64,000 nucleotides of DNA from Ehretia macrophylla (Eukaryota; Streptophyta; Magnoliopsida; Boraginales; Ehretiaceae): assembly GCA_037974665.1 (NCBI GenBank), contig CM075770.1, positions 19,855,501-19,919,500 on the forward strand, read 5' to 3'. Positions 24,700 to 36,812 of the stretch are shown here, one piece after another. Within the stretch, counting starts at the first letter, position 1, and every line of letters begins with the position of its first letter. Both the position numbers and the translations under genes were made by a program. A model generated the notes under the pieces. The model worked only from the letters and a program-made list of their open reading frames with translations. It had not been told where the DNA came from and searched no databases.

Positions 24700-27253
24700 T
24701 TGAGAAAAGAAACGGTCCCTTTTCTAGGTTAGCTTTTGGCGCTCTTTCCTATTACGAAGGAATGGGTCTTCGGTGTTGGGTCTTGGGCCCCACTTCAAAT
24801 TGTTTTTTTTTTGTTTCGACAAGTATGATGGTCTTAATAATAATACTGCATACTGTATATGTTTTGTATAGAGAGAAATTTAAATCATACAATACATATA
24901 AAAAAATATTATTTACAAATATTAATGTCAAAATTTTTTACACTTACATTGAATAATATATCACTAGACCAAAAGTCCAATGATCACTTCAAATCTTCCT
25001 AATCTTTAATTGGAACTCTATACGATGTTCATACTGGGAGTTTGTACTATGTAGCTCAGTGGAATTGATAAGACAACATAGTAAGTTGAAGTTAGCCAAA
25101 AGACAAAAGGGAAGGATATGCATATATGGATGTTAAGAGTGTATGTATGATGTTGTAGCGGAACTAAATACAGTTGGAACTGTAACGGGGTTGGACTTGC
25201 TTATACGGAGAAATGTAAGGCCACACTTCTTGGCATCTTAGGTTATTTACAAAGAATGTAGGGTCCACATTGTTGCAAATGTTTGTTTCTGGTTGGTCCC
25301 ACCTACGACGGCAGTGTTTAGGCTAGATTAGTGGTAAGTTTAAGGTCATATAACCACCGTGATCAGATGCACTCTCTCTCAAAAAAACTATTTCATACAT
25401 TAATAATATCGAACATGTTGGAAAATTGTATATTAGAGCCACTTTATCGACTGATGTTTGACAGTCAGTCCTCTTGATATGTACTACAGTCTACATATCA
25501 TTTCGACCATTTCTGCCTTGGAAAATGGTTGACTTGTGAGATTTAGTGCTAAATCTGTCGATATCTTCAAGACTAGAGTTTGTCATTTATTTTTCTCAAA
25601 GTTCCAAATCTAGTTTTGAGTAGTATTTGTCTGCCTTTCAACAATCACGAGTGCATATTCGTTTAGGTGACTAAGATGGTGGATTGGTGGTCTGGTGTCG
25701 TTTTTAAATTAAGTTATCACTTATGTAATATTAAAGTTTTATTATAAAAAATATGATTTTAAGTCTCGTTATCATCATTTTGTTGATCATGTACGTAACT
25801 TAAAAAATTTCACTTGTAGGTAAAGAGACTTGTTGAAAATATTAACCTAATTAAGTATACATTTTTTAATAGTTAAAACTTTTAAATAAAGTGATCATTT
25901 ATAGTTGCGCCAGCTAATTTTATGGAACTTTGTTTCACATGAGTGAGCTTTCTTCTTTGGTGGGATATGATTGAAAATTTTATTCATTAATTTCTCTTGT
26001 AACGTTCAGAGATCCAAATCTGATGGCTCTATGTAATCCCCAGTCCAACTGTGGGGTTTATCCTGTGAAAATTAATGAGGTTGCAGAGTAGCTTTTCTTT
26101 TATTAGGCCCATACCATAGCAAATAGTACATTTCCAAACAAATACACCTAGAGCATCCTTCATAACCTCTACATATCCTTATAAAAAAAAGATAGAATGA
26201 GTGAAATATCTCTATACTTGTCATTTGTGGGAAAAATTCGACCATGAGAAGGCAAGCCATCTTGTGATGCACTGAATCTGTTGTAATGGTTGAAAACTGT
26301 TGGTTTCTTTTTGACATAAAACTGTTGGTTACAAAAAAAAAATAGAAAGGAGAAAATGTTATCATCAGAAGACAGTTGACATATCCCTATTACTATTGAA
26401 TTCCTCTGGAATAGGTTTCGTTTACGCCTCTTCTGAAATCTGTTTAATGATTCAAATTTCAAACAACACAGCTTGACAATGGAAAGAAACATCGGAATCC
26501 ATCCCAACTTGCTAGTCGACTATGATACACGCAAAGCAGCTGATTTACAACGATCCACACATGACACATCCTGATTTACGTACATTTATATCATCATTTA
26601 CAAATGATAAACATGATTCCTTGTCCTGCTTGAACATCTATGTTTATCCAGAGTAGAATATTTGTCTTCTCTTTTATTATCATTCCAATTGGGACGGTTC
26701 TTTTATCCACATTTATCTTTACTGGCCAAACTCGGGAAGGGAAAAGAAAAAGAGCATCATTGTCGATCTTTACTGACCAATTAGAATTGCCTCCAAAAAT
26801 CTATAATTGTCTCAAAAAGTCTAGCCTGCGAAGATTTACCACCATAGAAAAGATGTTTCATTTAGATCGACATGAGAGTCCAACTACATTGCATTGTCAA
26901 AATCCATATAATTAATGAAGCGATAATGTGAAAAAGAACCAAGAAGATAACAGCATCTCCATCCAAAGCTTGCCACAAAGTGTCTTTTAGCTACTCATTG
27001 ACAGAAACAGGCTATGAACTTGGGACATGCTTGTCATTTAGTAATATATCAAGAGGGACATCAGATATAGAGCTGTATACATCCGCTGGAATCTGAAAAG
27101 ACCTGTGTACATGTAATAGAATCTGAAAATCGAATAAATATTTACTTAAATCTCATAGCTATAGAGTAATCTGAAAATTCTTGACCTCATTTCTGAGATT
27201 CTTTGCTTTTTTCCATATACATCAGGATAACATCTAGAAAGTCAAGTCATTTA
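24700..27253. other. Intergenic, no recognised gene
   Basis: Spacer between the lipase promoter and the 3' end of the At3g27210-like gene. Open frames near 26072-26507 (minus) and 26640-26915 (plus) have no motif I recognise. The last few hundred bases before 27253 probably include the 3' UTR of the neighbouring minus-strand gene. Confidence 0.4.
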
Positions 27254-30200
27254 TCACCCAATACTACGGATAGGGCTCATTTTCTTCTTCCTTTCATTAA
27301 AGCTACGGCTTGAACGCAACCTTGGCAGGCAACATTGCGCGGGTTTTATTGATTTCTCCTCTGGCTTAAATCCTCCATTTGGAGTTCTTTCGCTACTACA
27401 AACAGAGTTAGCTCCAGAGACATAAGGAGTCTCATTTGCAGATTTTGGAGGAAGCTCTAGACTAGTTTCTTTAGCTTCCATCTTTACAGCTTCTTCATTT
27501 TGGTTCCCTGCTGCATTTTGGTCATCAACGTTGTGGTCAACTCTTAAACTCTCTTTGAAAAGGTCAGATAACCTTTTCTTCTTCTCCCCTGAAGATGGTT
27601 CCGCTACGGAACCAGGGGCTTTCTCCCCAAAGAGGGATCCATTAATTCGTGGGGTTCCAGTGGAGAAACTGTGGTGGACAGGAGTGCTTCCCCGAGATGG
27701 AGTGAAGTCTGCATCAAGGTCAAAAGAAACGCTTATTAAAGGTCAGGAACACAAAACAACAGCCAGAATCCAGATATCTGGGTGACAACGACAACTCAAA
27801 AGGAATATGCATAAGATTCCCGACATATCACATTTTCTCTCTCATATTTCTAGTTTTAAGTAGCAGCAGTTTGCAAAGACAGATTTTTCCATCTGCACTC
27901 TTCACAGACACCGAGAGAGATTTTTTCTTTTCTTGTGGAGGGGGGATTGAAGAGAAAGAGAGAGATACAGAGAAACAGTTTATTGAACAAAAGAGGCTGG
28001 AATATTTGAATGCATCACATGATTTTACTTACCGCCATTGACACTAAAGAAATCATCCTCACAGTCTGACTCTAACCAGGGTTGAGAATCAAAAAATGCC
28101 TCCTCTTTGCTACCTGCATAATACAGAGCACATCTCAAATGAGTCCTCAAAAATCTATTAAAAGTACCTCATAGCACTGAAAAACAGTGTAGTTTTACAT
28201 GACGGTTGATGGTGATGGATCTACCCCCTTATAGGCCCAACCCAAAAAATATATATTCATTTTGTACTGGGATTTCAAGGCATATATGCCAGAGGTTTTA
28301 TTTAAACTTTAAACTGTTCTTCCTTGTTGTTTTCTTTTTTCTTTTTCCGCTTCTGTCTGAGTGCAAGTAGTCCTTTATTTACTTCATAGACTACAAAAAG
28401 ATGTACACAAAGCCACAAACCAACAAGTGTCTTCAAGAAATGATGTAATTTAACCCTATGCTGCACATACAGGCATGAAATCCTTGAAAACAACACTCAA
28501 GACAGCTAAATGACATTACTACTTGACAAAGGCACTAGAACAATGATTTTGTCAACAATTCACAAGCTCAACATTGATGCAATTTCCAAGTCTCAGGCAT
28601 AGGGTGTGATCTATCAATCACAGGAAGCAAGTAGAGTTATTTCTGGATGCTACCAAGTAAATCAGGAAATAACAAATTCAAGATTAATTTAAAGGAATCT
28701 AAGAGGAAAAAGCTGTGTTAGAGAAAGATAGACATAAAAGAGTCATACTAGATCAAAGATAGTATTTACCAACTTTTATGATAGTATTTAATCAACTTTC
28801 ATGATGGTTATCCTAGTATTTACCATCCCCAAATATGATTGCTTGAACCCACACAAGAGGGAAGAAAGTTACATGTCATTGATTAATGGACTCCTGATAA
28901 TGCTATGTAACACTTGCGAATTAAATTCAATGGTGGAAAACAAGGAAAGATTGGACAATATTTCCTATATCACTTAGAGAAGATTCTTCTGCAATTGAAG
29001 AGCATCCAAGTAACAGAATTAGAGAATAAGGAGCATTGAGAGTTAATTCCTATATAGTGTACTCTCACATCCATCCAAAATAAGTTGGTACAACCCACTG
29101 TGCCTATTGACCATTGAAGAAAGTAAGATAAGGTAGTTCATGCACGTCTGACCACATCCATCTCAAGATATGTCTAAACACTATGAGGTAGTTCATCCAT
29201 CTAAAAATCTTGAATATGGTGAGAGGTACGAGGGCACTTGCATGGTTGCTATCCACATCGTGTGAACAATAATTTTTTTTTTTTGAGAAGCCCATCAGTT
29301 CCTAGACAATTGAAGATTCTGTATGATAAGATTTCCTTATTGGCTTTCCAGGTGTTTAATGATGCACTGATTTGGATACAATAATTCCTTTCCTTTTGGT
29401 ATTACGCTAATAATTCACAAATTAATTGCTTTTTATTTGGCCTATAATTAAAAATATTTTGTCAACAATATAGTCCCTTGTCTGCCAGCCTTGCAAGTTC
29501 CTATGATAATCTAGGTTGTTGCTATATTTATGGTCTATCATGAATGCAGAGAATATCATGGGCCCACTAGAGGAATATAATTTCCAGAGCCTATATTTCA
29601 CTTCAAAAGTTGTTTTATCAAGTAACCAATGCAATTACATGGATGAACTAGAAAATTACTATGTAATTTCAATCAAATTGGAGATTTTAGGCTTTTAAAT
29701 TCACCCGATGTAAGATTCAAATAAAATCTATATTCATATCAAACAAAAAAAAGGGGCTTGTCTAACCACAAAATGACATTAAACGTTTTTCCTTTATCCC
29801 AAAAAGCCATATACCCTTAAATTGACATGAAATTATCAGAAATTAAATAACAGCACCAAGATATCCTTTTGGCACTTGTGATGAACGATTTTATGCAATT
29901 GCAATCGATTTTCAGTAAAGATGTATATTCAAAAGCAAATATTTGTTGACGAAATACGCTGAATATTATCTTTGGAAAACTGTCATAGCATGCATCTGTA
30001 CAAATAATTTGCATACTGTTCATCTGTGAATGTGGTTGGATATCAATTTCCCAACTTCGATCAAGCTATTGACACCTAGATACTTCCAAATTTCCACCTT
30101 AATCACTATCCTTGTGCTATCAAGGATACTTCAATTTGGTCAAGACAGAGTCAATTTCAGATGTATCACCATACGAATAACTGATATATTAATTATCTGG

Positions 30201-31044
30201 CATGAACTTAAACATTGATGAAATAGAACAAAACTGGAAAACAAGAAACATATCATCACAGAGACCATCTCCTGATAAAAGGAAACAAAAAAAAAATATA
30301 AAAAGATGACAAAATAGTTCTCCTTCCATGGCACTATTGTCATTCATTGTTGACTTTTCAAAATATAATCAATGGTTATTTGAGCACTTTCTATATTAAA
30401 TTATAAGTACAAGAATTAAAAAAAAAAATATTAATTTGAGTATAATATCTCTACAACGTGAGAAATTAGACTTTAACAAATTGGATAAAGCAATACTAAA
30501 ATACTCCTTTTTTATAATAAAAGTCCATTTAAACCTGAGTAGTTGAAACAAAATCACTTATTTCACATAAATTCCATTTCAAAAACACAGCAACATTGAG
30601 AAAACAGTTTCAGCTCTAAAAAAGAAGGTAAAAGAGAACTACAAAAGTAGACGGGTAATAAATAAAAAATAAAAAATAAAAAATTACGTTTGTTAAAGTT
30701 GTACGTTTAAACTGTGGTGTGCTACCGTATAATTTAGTAACTCGAATGATTTATAAGAATCTGATGAAACAAAATTTCCAAATATTATTAATATTAAATT
30801 ATTACAATAGCACAGAAAAGTAGAGTGTTTTGCACAGGAAACAAGGATACATACCGAAGTCACGGAAAGTGGTGGCAGTTTGGGAATTGAGAGCATCATC
30901 AGCAACCGTACGATCACCATTGGCGATAATAGGCTTCTCCTTGATCGGAGATGGAATCACAAGCTTATCATTTTTCGACCCGAAAGACATCCGGAGCTTC
31001 ATGGCCGATTCTGGGTCTCTGTGCACTGAAACACACGAACCCAT
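27254..31044 (-). CDS. At3g27210-like protein, N-myristoylation motif, unknown function
   Basis: Three exons: 31044-30855, 28113-28033 and 27708-27254, in phase, giving 241 residues. It resembles the uncharacterised plant family typified by Arabidopsis At3g27210. The start MGSCVSVHRDPESAMKLRMS has Gly2 and Cys4, a classic N-myristoylation plus palmitoylation site, so membrane attachment is likely. The middle exon codes for the conserved acidic block QPWLESDCEDDFFSVNG. The last exon codes for TPSRGSTPVHHSF, KKKRLSDLFKESL, TPYVSGANSVCSSERTPNGG and the C-terminal QCCLPRL...SRSFNERKKKMSP. No enzyme domain is visible, and the protein looks largely disordered. A start ten codons upstream (31071) is possible but would remove the N-terminal Gly site. 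The introns are long (2.7 kb and 0.3 kb). The upstream sequence (31170-31270) is CT-rich on the sense strand, as in many plant 5' UTRs. Confidence 0.88.
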
Positions 31045-31299
31045 TTCTTCCCTAAACAATAAACCACACACCCTTTTTCTTAATATAAATTAATCAAACT
31101 TTAACTTATAATCATCACTAAACCTTCAGAACACCACACCAAAAATAAAAATAAAATAAAAAAAACTCTACAGATTCTAAAACATTCCAAAAAAGGAAAA
31201 TAAAAAACAGAGAAAAAAAAGAGACTTTTTAGAGAGAAAGAGATAGAGAGAGAGTGGGGAAGAGGTAGAGAGGAGGTGCGTTACGCTTAAAAGTTAGAG

Positions 31300-34200
31300 T
31301 TGAAAATTGTTAGTGTGGCAATAGCGACCTTGAATATTAATTGCTTCTTCAAAGCCAAGTTATTGTATGGGACGTGTGGGGATCTTACTACCATAACAGT
31401 GTTTTACTATTTTGAACAAAAAAGAAATAGTGTTTCACTATTGATTTATGTAGCATTTACGTAGTCTTTTTTTTTTTTTTTTAAGTAGATTGTTATATAA
31501 AGTAGAAGGTTTTGAAAAAGATCGTTATGTACAATAATTTTTAAAATAAATATGATTTTTTCCATACAAATTTTGTATACAAGAGTAAGCTATCAAAAGT
31601 AGTTAAGTTATGCATTTTCGAAATTCTAGTTGCGAGAAATATGATATGTGTTGAAGATAAAACTTAAAATCCTATTTTAATTGGATTAAAAGTTATTTCA
31701 ATCATTTTTATTTTTCCATTTTTTCATTTTTCAAAATGAATTGACAAAATAAATAAATTGTGTCTCTACTAGTACCACGAAAGATAAGACAGAGTAAAAG
31801 GATATTTTCTGTTTTCTGTTTTCTGTTTTTTTGGCGTAGATATTTTCTGTTTATGCAGAACGATTTATTTGAGTGCATGTTGAGTTCACGTGGCCCACGA
31901 GATTTATTTTTCTGTTCATTCTTCTGCATGCCATGGTCAATGTGAAGTAAATGCATTTATCCAAGAGTGATAAACGTTTGGTTGGTTTATTGTAATTACA
32001 TTAATGGCATGATTCATGAGCGTCCTCAATTAACTTTTCTTTTCTTTTTTATTTTTTCAGCAGTGCTGTTATTTCCGTTTTTTATTCAAACGGGATTGCA
32101 GTCTCTCAATTACTATAAATATTTTCAATGAGTACGTACAATAGAATGTGTCTATTTATCCATTTCTTGGCTTGAAATGAAAGCACCACTGTATCATGGA
32201 GTCAGTAATCTTCAGGCGGATCTTACATGATTCTCGCTTAAATTAGTTTGTGGCATTAAAAATAAATAAATAAATCAATCAAAGAAGCCTTGAATAAAAT
32301 ATCAACAAAGAGGTGAAATAGTTATCAGAATTCCATAGCTCCTTTGCTGATTGGAAATGCGGAAAAGATCTACCAGGAACGAGATTATTTTGGCTTGGAA
32401 ATGAAAGTTTCTACACTCATCAATGCACGTCTTTTTCTCATAACGCCAAGTTCGTCTTTGTTCAAACGTATTGATATTCATAAAGAAAACTATCACAATT
32501 ATTTTGGCTTTTCCTCTACAAGTGATGTATGTACAATTTAAAGGTGGATGTGAACGAACGATATTGATATATCTTATCTTATGACAACTCAATATTTGTG
32601 TCAAGGGTGTCATTTTTCAAACTTTTACTAATTAATTATAAGATAAATGCTTTTATTTGACAACAGTTATTTGACCTTATAAAATAAAAAATACATGCAA
32701 CCCATATACGTGTGAGATGTGCCGAATAGTTGAAAGTCAAATAGAAGTACTATCCTAATTATAATGACTATGATCATGAAGCCAATCATTAACAAAAAAA
32801 GGTGAAATAGCTTAATGCATACGATTTTCAAATTCTTTTGTCTATCATTTTAATACCTATAAATTGTACTGAATTTTACTTCTATACATGTTTTCTCTTA
32901 GAAAATAAGTTTGATTATTACTTGTTTCAAAGATAAATAAATTTGATTAAATAAAATCGCAGTTGTTCAGAATCATTAATAAAAATGAGGTATCTCAAAC
33001 GCCAAGCCAAGTAGCTGTAAAGAAAACGAAACTACATAAATAATATACGATCCTCAATTATATGTGTCTAATTATTATGTAGGCTACGGGCAAAAAAAGA
33101 CAAGCTTGCACAAGGCTCCTCAAGGAATCAACTTTATTGATTAGAATCTCGTATTATTTCCAGAAATATGACGTTATTTGTAGTTGACCTAAACCGAGTT
33201 TGATTAAATAAATTGATTTCTTTTATGACGGAAATTTTATTTTTAAAAAAAATTTATCGGGTCCATGTTAGGGTGCTAAATGTTAGAATATAATTTTATT
33301 TGCAACAGGTATATTCTAAATTAAATATACACAAGGCGTCAAGGCCTATCGATTAGACTTAGACTAAAAAGAAATTTAATTTTTTTTTTAATTTAAACTC
33401 AAGACGTGAGTATTTTTCGCATGCGCAATTCACGTTCCACTAAATTAACGAATCGGATTACAATGAGACATGACATTTCACAAGTTCAACTCCGCGCTAT
33501 TTTCTGACAATAAAATAAACCTGTTTGCAAATCCAAGCTGAAATAGGAGATTCCTGAGCTTAGCTTGAAATCTTCTGATGTACAGTGAATTAACTAATCG
33601 TCCTTGTCCGACAATCGAAATCGCATTCTAAGTTATCTCCATGATGACATCATTGTCAAACATGACCCACTAATGGAAGAAAACAAATTTAGCATATGTG
33701 GTTGAGGAGATCGGTTGGATAAAGAAGATAATGACACTTCCACTGCCCCGCTAAACTACCTTTCTAATCTCGGACCAACACCACATGGTGACTATTGCCA
33801 TACAGAAATATATACCAAGTGTAACATGCAGTCCCTATCGTTGATATATGTATGTATAATGTTTTATACAATGAATTTCAAATTTTTCGTTCAATTATAA
33901 AAAAAACGTCTCATCAAATACTTAATCCCTAGTGTTAATATTAGTAGTATATACATTTGTCACATTGGTGGTCCCTATTTATTAACTATCCCCTTAAATT
34001 GTGACATCGAAGGATAATTTTTTATTTATTAAGAATAACAAGATAAAGGATTATGTCATTCACACATTACCAATTTCAGAAGCATGCTGATTAATTAATT
34101 CTTTAATTGAATGACATACAAATCAAGTTTCATAACCTCTCATTCATCAAAATATTGATTATATAACAGGTTTAATTAGATACAACCTCACCAACATGTT

Positions 34201-34839
34201 ATATAAACTCACCAGTGTAAGCCTTTAGGTGAGAAATAAAAAATAAAAAAAATCGCATTGATACTTCGTAGTAATGTCTTCTTAACAAAAAAAACTCCCC
34301 AGGATATAAATACTATGTAAAAGGAGTACAAAGTCAATTGCCATTTACATCAAATTGAGGGTTTGGTATATTTCTTTTTCACAATTTTTTCCTGTTGAAA
34401 TACCTTGCCCTTCTCTAGAACACACCTTTTTGTTTATGTTCATTGCCTTTTCCTTTTGACCATCCAACTTCCTTTTTTGCAAGATTCGTTGTGTTTACAG
34501 TTGAATTTTAAATTACCTCGTAATATTATCTTTTTATAACGTCATGAAGTACTGAATAATAATAATATAATAACATTATAAAAAAAAATTAAATTATTAA
34601 TTGACTAAGGAAGCAACTTGGCGAGCAATCAAATTCCTCCGCATGTGTATCGAATAAGCAAACCAAGCAAGTAAATGTAGCAATCCAACAGTCACGGAAC
34701 AGTGTTGCAACCAAATTATTACTCAGTTGAAAGCAATTAATCAATCACGCGTGCAAGTGGATAAGCATCGATTTTACTGTGAAAAAACTCAATATTGGAA
34801 AAAGATTTTCAACTCCAATTTACTTTTCTTTCCCATCAT
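31300..34839. other. Intergenic, AT-rich
   Basis: Spacer between the At3g27210-like gene and the nested retroelements. Many A/T runs and short open frames, none with a recognisable domain. A TTTTCTG triplet repeat occurs near 31806-31830. Confidence 0.45.
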
Positions 34840-34966
34840 CATATCCATCACCTCCTCATTTATTCTTTAATGTCATTATTGGGAACTGGACATCGCGCTT
34901 TTATAAGGGAATGACCTTCAGGCCTCAATTATTAGGCTTTTATTTTGTGTTTCTATGTATTCTTTG
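34840..34966 (+). mobile_element. Old LINE remnant, left part (split by a later LINE)
   Basis: Plus-strand fragment of an L1-type ORF2 C-terminus. The frame ends LLFCVSMYSLW at the insertion point and resumes WRE at 51964, the vYsIWrErN-like motif near the end of plant LINE ORF2 proteins. Its left boundary is unclear. Confidence 0.6.
34953..34966. repeat. Target-site duplication of LINE, left copy
   Basis: CTATGTATTCTTTG, identical to 51950-51963. It directly precedes the T-run that is the LINE poly(A) tail. Confidence 0.9.
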
Positions 34967-35340
34967 TTTTTTTTTTATCAATAAAATATTTCACTCAACT
35001 AAGCAAACTGATACATTAGCCTATCCCTTCTGAGGGGATGTCCAGAGATAAGAGCATCAAAAGATCACTGGGGATGCTTTCTAACCAATTAAAAGTAATA
35101 TCCTGGCATCTAGTTTTTCTAGCTAGCCAATCAGCAGCACGATTAGCACTCTTACCGATTTGCATAAAACTAGTTACAGTAGATGCAGGCAAGAAGTTCT
35201 TAGCAAAAGCTATGATTTGATCAATCTTCCAGTTAACTGGAGGAGTTCTGTTTGCTGCCTCAATGACATCAGCAGCATCCGATTGAATGCAGACTCCTGG
35301 GAAGTTATGCTGCTTAATCTGGTGGATTACACGCCTTAAA

Positions 35341-36795
35341 TGTCAATTTTAGGACATAATAATTATATTATTTATTTAATATAAGCAGTTTATTTAAATA
35401 TAATTAATGCGATTAATTATTTAAATAAAAGTCCTTAGAATAATATTTATAGATTTTATCTTTAAGAGTAAGGATATGAGTGACAGAATCTATATTCATA
35501 AATATATTCTAAAATAGTCCCCAATTGTAGGATAAATTAAATTGAGCGTTAATTTATCCGAAAAGATCGAATTGCAATCTACCATCCAAATAATATAAGA
35601 TATTGATTTAGGCAATTAGTCTCATGTCGTAAAGGTAGATGTATAAGTGCTTGTTGAGAACAAGTGACTGGACATGACTGCTAATACAACGAATCACATG
35701 GAATGGTCAATAATTCGTTGTACTATGTAATAGTGCAATTAGTCCTTAGACCTGAGACACCACAGTTATCTTGTTTTAAGAATAACATGATTTGCTAGTG
35801 CAATAAAGCTAGTTCTCATCAAAGATTGGATAATGTACTCAGTGGTTACGATCTATTCCGGCATAGAGATAGGTGTGTGTAGATACGGAATCTGTCAATT
35901 AGGGATCCTATGCGATCTATTAATCGAGTAACTAGAAATTATTAGCCGAGGTAGAATAGTGGAAGTTGTTCCACGTATTATTCATAAGTTACTAATTAAA
36001 TAGATTTGGACATATGATTGAGTAATAGAGTTTGACGATCCTATCCATGACTTTGGCTCAATCGGGATAATTTAGATAGAAAGAATTGATTGCATAATTG
36101 TTACTAAAGGGTTCGTAGAATTTCACTTCATTATTAGTTGGGTAGTCGTGATATACTGCTAAGTATCATTCACGACTTGCGAGAATTAAATTAGAAGAGT
36201 TCTAATTAAATATTAATTGGATTAATATTATTTCGCTGCCAATTAATTATGAACCTGAGATGTCACACACAAATGGAATTTGCAGATTAATTAGATTAGA
36301 GAAAAAGATTAAATTAAATTTAGGATCGTCCTAAATATTAATTTAATTGGGCTCGTAATAACTTGATATTGATCTGGTAATTATAGAGCCCAAGACTGGT
36401 TACTTTAAGTCCAAACCACATATGGCCCTAGGTCACATGTGTCTCCTATTTATAGTACTATTCTGACAAGTTTAGCTAGCACAAAAAATCATAGTCAGAA
36501 TAATATGTAGGATTTCTCTAGAAAATCTAGTGGGGATAAAATCCAATTGAGGGTGCAGATTCTATGTGGATACTTTCGAAGGCTTCACAATTGGGGAGCT
36601 TTGGATTGTTCAGATTCTATAACAGATTCGTCACTGAAAATATAATCCTAAAAACTTTAATGCGTATTTAATAGTTGATTATTTATGCATGTTGTAATCT
36701 ACGTAATTAGCCATGAACGGATGCATGAGTATTAAATTGTTTCCGCTGCGTTTTATTTAATTATAAAATTATTTAAATACCATGCAGGATTCTCA
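35341..36795 (+). repeat. 5' LTR of copia element
   Basis: About 1455 bp, beginning TGTCAATTTTAGGACATAAT and ending CATGCAGGATTCTCA. Its last 580 bp match the 3' LTR fragment at 45261-45838. Confidence 0.8.
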
Positions 36796-36799
36796 ATAG

Positions 36800-36812
36800 T
36801 GGTATCAGAGCC
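36800..36812 (+). other. Primer-binding site of copia element
   Basis: TGGTATCAGAGCC, the standard site complementary to the initiator methionine tRNA 3' end, four bases after the 5' LTR. Confidence 0.9.

Noticed and set aside
26072-26507. Possible small minus-strand gene between lipase and the At3g27210-like gene
   Set aside because: Two overlapping frames with hydrophobic and low-complexity stretches, no motif and no splice logic.
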